A stretch of DNA of 64,000 nt from assembly GCA_026419775.2 (NCBI GenBank), contig JAOPGA020000471.1, positions 1-64,000 on the forward strand. The letters run 5' to 3'. The notes beneath the pieces were generated by a model. The model was given only the letters and a program-made list of their open reading frames with translations. It had not been told where the DNA came from and made no database searches. Shown here piece by piece: positions 63,123 through 64,000 of the stretch. Position 1 is the first letter of the stretch. Each line of letters starts with the position of its first letter. The DNA comes from Acrasis kona. Taxonomy: Eukaryota; Heterolobosea; Eutetramitea; Acrasida; Acrasidae. The position numbers and the translations under genes are program-made.

Positions 63123-63477
63123 CTCTACTCATCAAGGGCTACACAATGATGTAACTTTCTGTTTTTCGGGAATCTGTCACATTAGATTAAATGTAGTGAC
63201 TTCATGTACAAAAGATTTAATTAATTGAATGCCCAGATAACATCACATACACTTTATACAGTACTATCCAAATGTGCGACAGCGCCGATTACGCTTATCA
63301 TGGAGGAAAACATTGTAAACACTTCGCCTTTCATCTCCACACAACCACCGAGAAGTGCAGATAACTGGACGTAATCTCACCCGCAGAATGGCAAAGGCAA
63401 GAGCTTTTTGGAGGGTTTGATTCTAATGTGACAGATTCCCGAAAGTTACATCATTGTGTAGCCCTTGATGAGTAGAG
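63123..63477. mobile_element. MITE-like element with ~57-bp terminal inverted repeats
   Basis: 63123-63186 and 63422-63477 are inverted copies (CTCTACTCATCAAGGGCTAC at each outer end), identical except for a 7-nt TGTTTTT extra in the left arm. The 235-bp interior has no ORF. The element lies inside the coding repeats of the flanking gene. Flanking target-site duplications are not clear; both sides carry a GATATC/CGGATATC-type sequence in inverted relation. Confidence 0.65.
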
Positions 63478-63572
63478 CATGATTTGTTTTTGAAGTATCA
63501 AGCGACAGTCATTTCTGAGTGAGATATCTCGGTTTTTTATTTTTCAGAAATTGTTTTTACTTTTCAGATATC

Positions 63573-63815
63573 CGCGTCCAGCCCACGTGCAACTCTATCT
63601 CCATTTAGTGTGGCGTCGATTGCACCAACATCGGCCACCAGTCCACGTGCAGCTCCGTCCCCACTTAATGTTGCCATGATTGCGCCAACATTGGCTACCA
63701 GTCCAAGTGCAGCTCCATCTCCAATCAATGCGGCGTCGATTGCACCAATATTGGCCACCAGTCCACGCGCAACTCCGTCCCCACTTAATGTCGCCTTGAT
63801 TGCACCAACATCAGC
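63573..63815 (-). repeat. 60-bp tandem repeat, four copies plus one displaced
   Basis: Four consecutive 60-bp units encode 20-residue repeats (ADVGAIKATLSGDGVARGLV type). A fifth copy lies at about 63050-63115 beyond the inverted-repeat element. Units differ at several positions, so expansion is not very recent. Confidence 0.85.
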
Positions 63816-64000
63816 CATCAGTCCATTGGACAATGTAGTTAGATTATTAACCAATGTGGTCAGGTTGCTGATGCCATTAATCAACGTCTCTAACTGCTGA
63901 GTTGATTCCAATTTTTGAGTCGCTGCTTTGTGCTCTAGCTTGAGAGCGTCGTATTTGTCGGAGAGATCACAATATAAATCCTCCCTTTCCTCGAGCTTTT

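Larger units (their letters stand above)
63002..64000 (-). pseudogene. coiled-coil/20-residue repeat protein, partial and interrupted
   Basis: The frame enters from the right edge with a coiled segment (EREDLYCDLSDKYDALKLEH), then NGISNLTTLVNNLTTLSNGL. Four 20-residue repeats (ADVGAI.ATL.GDGVARGLV) follow, to a stop after RGLDADI (about 63567). On the far side of an inverted-repeat element the same strand resumes with GLVADVGAIDAALNGDGVAPG and a C-terminus ending KRWWKRNQ at 63002. The gene therefore seems split by an insertion near 63121-63563. The shortened protein may still be made. Function unknown. Confidence 0.6.

Noticed and set aside
63573-63815. Possible CRISPR-like array
   Set aside because: The 60-bp units are contiguous without spacers and encode a periodic protein.

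Overview
This window is the left end of a nuclear chromosome (or chromosome-scale contig) from a free-living unicellular eukaryote. It opens with about 265 bp of C-rich telomere repeat and runs inward through a dense gene field. The genome is AT-rich and compact. Intergenic gaps are often below 50 bp, and I inferred about 37 spliceosomal introns of 34-57 nt (GT..AG, often with CTAAC/TAAC near the acceptor). Each joins flanking frames exactly. The best taxonomic guess is a discobid amoeboflagellate of the Heterolobosea type (Naegleria/Acrasis relatives). The main reason is a receptor adenylate cyclase with the trypanosomatid-style plan (extracellular Venus-flytrap domains, one membrane span, class III cyclase). 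EGF-rich GPS surface proteins, a Zn2Cys6 regulator, CHASE receptors and flagellar genes fit. This is inference; no rRNA or other marker is present to prove it.

Layout. 1-268 is telomere, with a block of 8-nt repeats inside 6-nt repeats. 270-740 is subtelomere rich in small hairpins. 739-5947 is a giant EGF/jacalin-like/GPS surface protein that seems to have lost its C-terminal membrane part at the chromosome end. 5948-8096 is sparse and holds one small secreted-protein gene and a diverged duplication. 8097-15227 has acireductone dioxygenase, a cytochrome P450, a peroxisomal-type thiolase and a CHASE-PAS-RGS-like receptor. 15450-20852 has an ABC-F remnant and a receptor cyclase with three flytrap domains. 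21217-24631 has an aldo-keto reductase, decayed sequence and a TPR protein. 24688-38070 is a packed run: TBCK, a membrane-anchored S45 acylase, an MFS carrier, bacterial-type PARG, a secretory FKBP, an Mpo1-like protein, a fatty-acid hydroxylase family enzyme and a secreted GH18 chitinase. 38469-39063 is a dead LRR gene. 39341-49721 has an ESRP-like RNA-binding protein, Vti1 SNARE, TMBIM5, Ras, SDR, TruA and several small genes. 50172-62300 has PITP, NAD synthetase, an F-box-Ras fusion, a Zn2Cys6 factor, serine palmitoyltransferase LCB2, a TRAF7-like protein, a DRC9/10-like flagellar protein and an RCC1-repeat protein. 62490-62571 is tRNA-Thr(AGT) with an expanded D-loop. 63002-64000 is a 20-residue-repeat protein split by an inverted-repeat element and running off the window.

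Functional themes. Sensing and signalling are prominent (receptor cyclase, CHASE-PAS-RGS, two Ras-type genes, TBCK, TRAF7-like). So are lipid metabolism (LCB2, PITP, Mpo1-like, hydroxylase, P450) and membrane traffic (Vti1, TBCK, PITP). DRC9/10-like and p25-alpha proteins imply a flagellated stage. Several enzymes look bacterial in type (S45 acylase, PARG, stand-alone NAD synthetase) and are candidates for transfer. Gene ends are extremely tight: stop codons often lie inside or beside AATAAA, and two divergent gene pairs have start codons 5 bp apart or overlapping.
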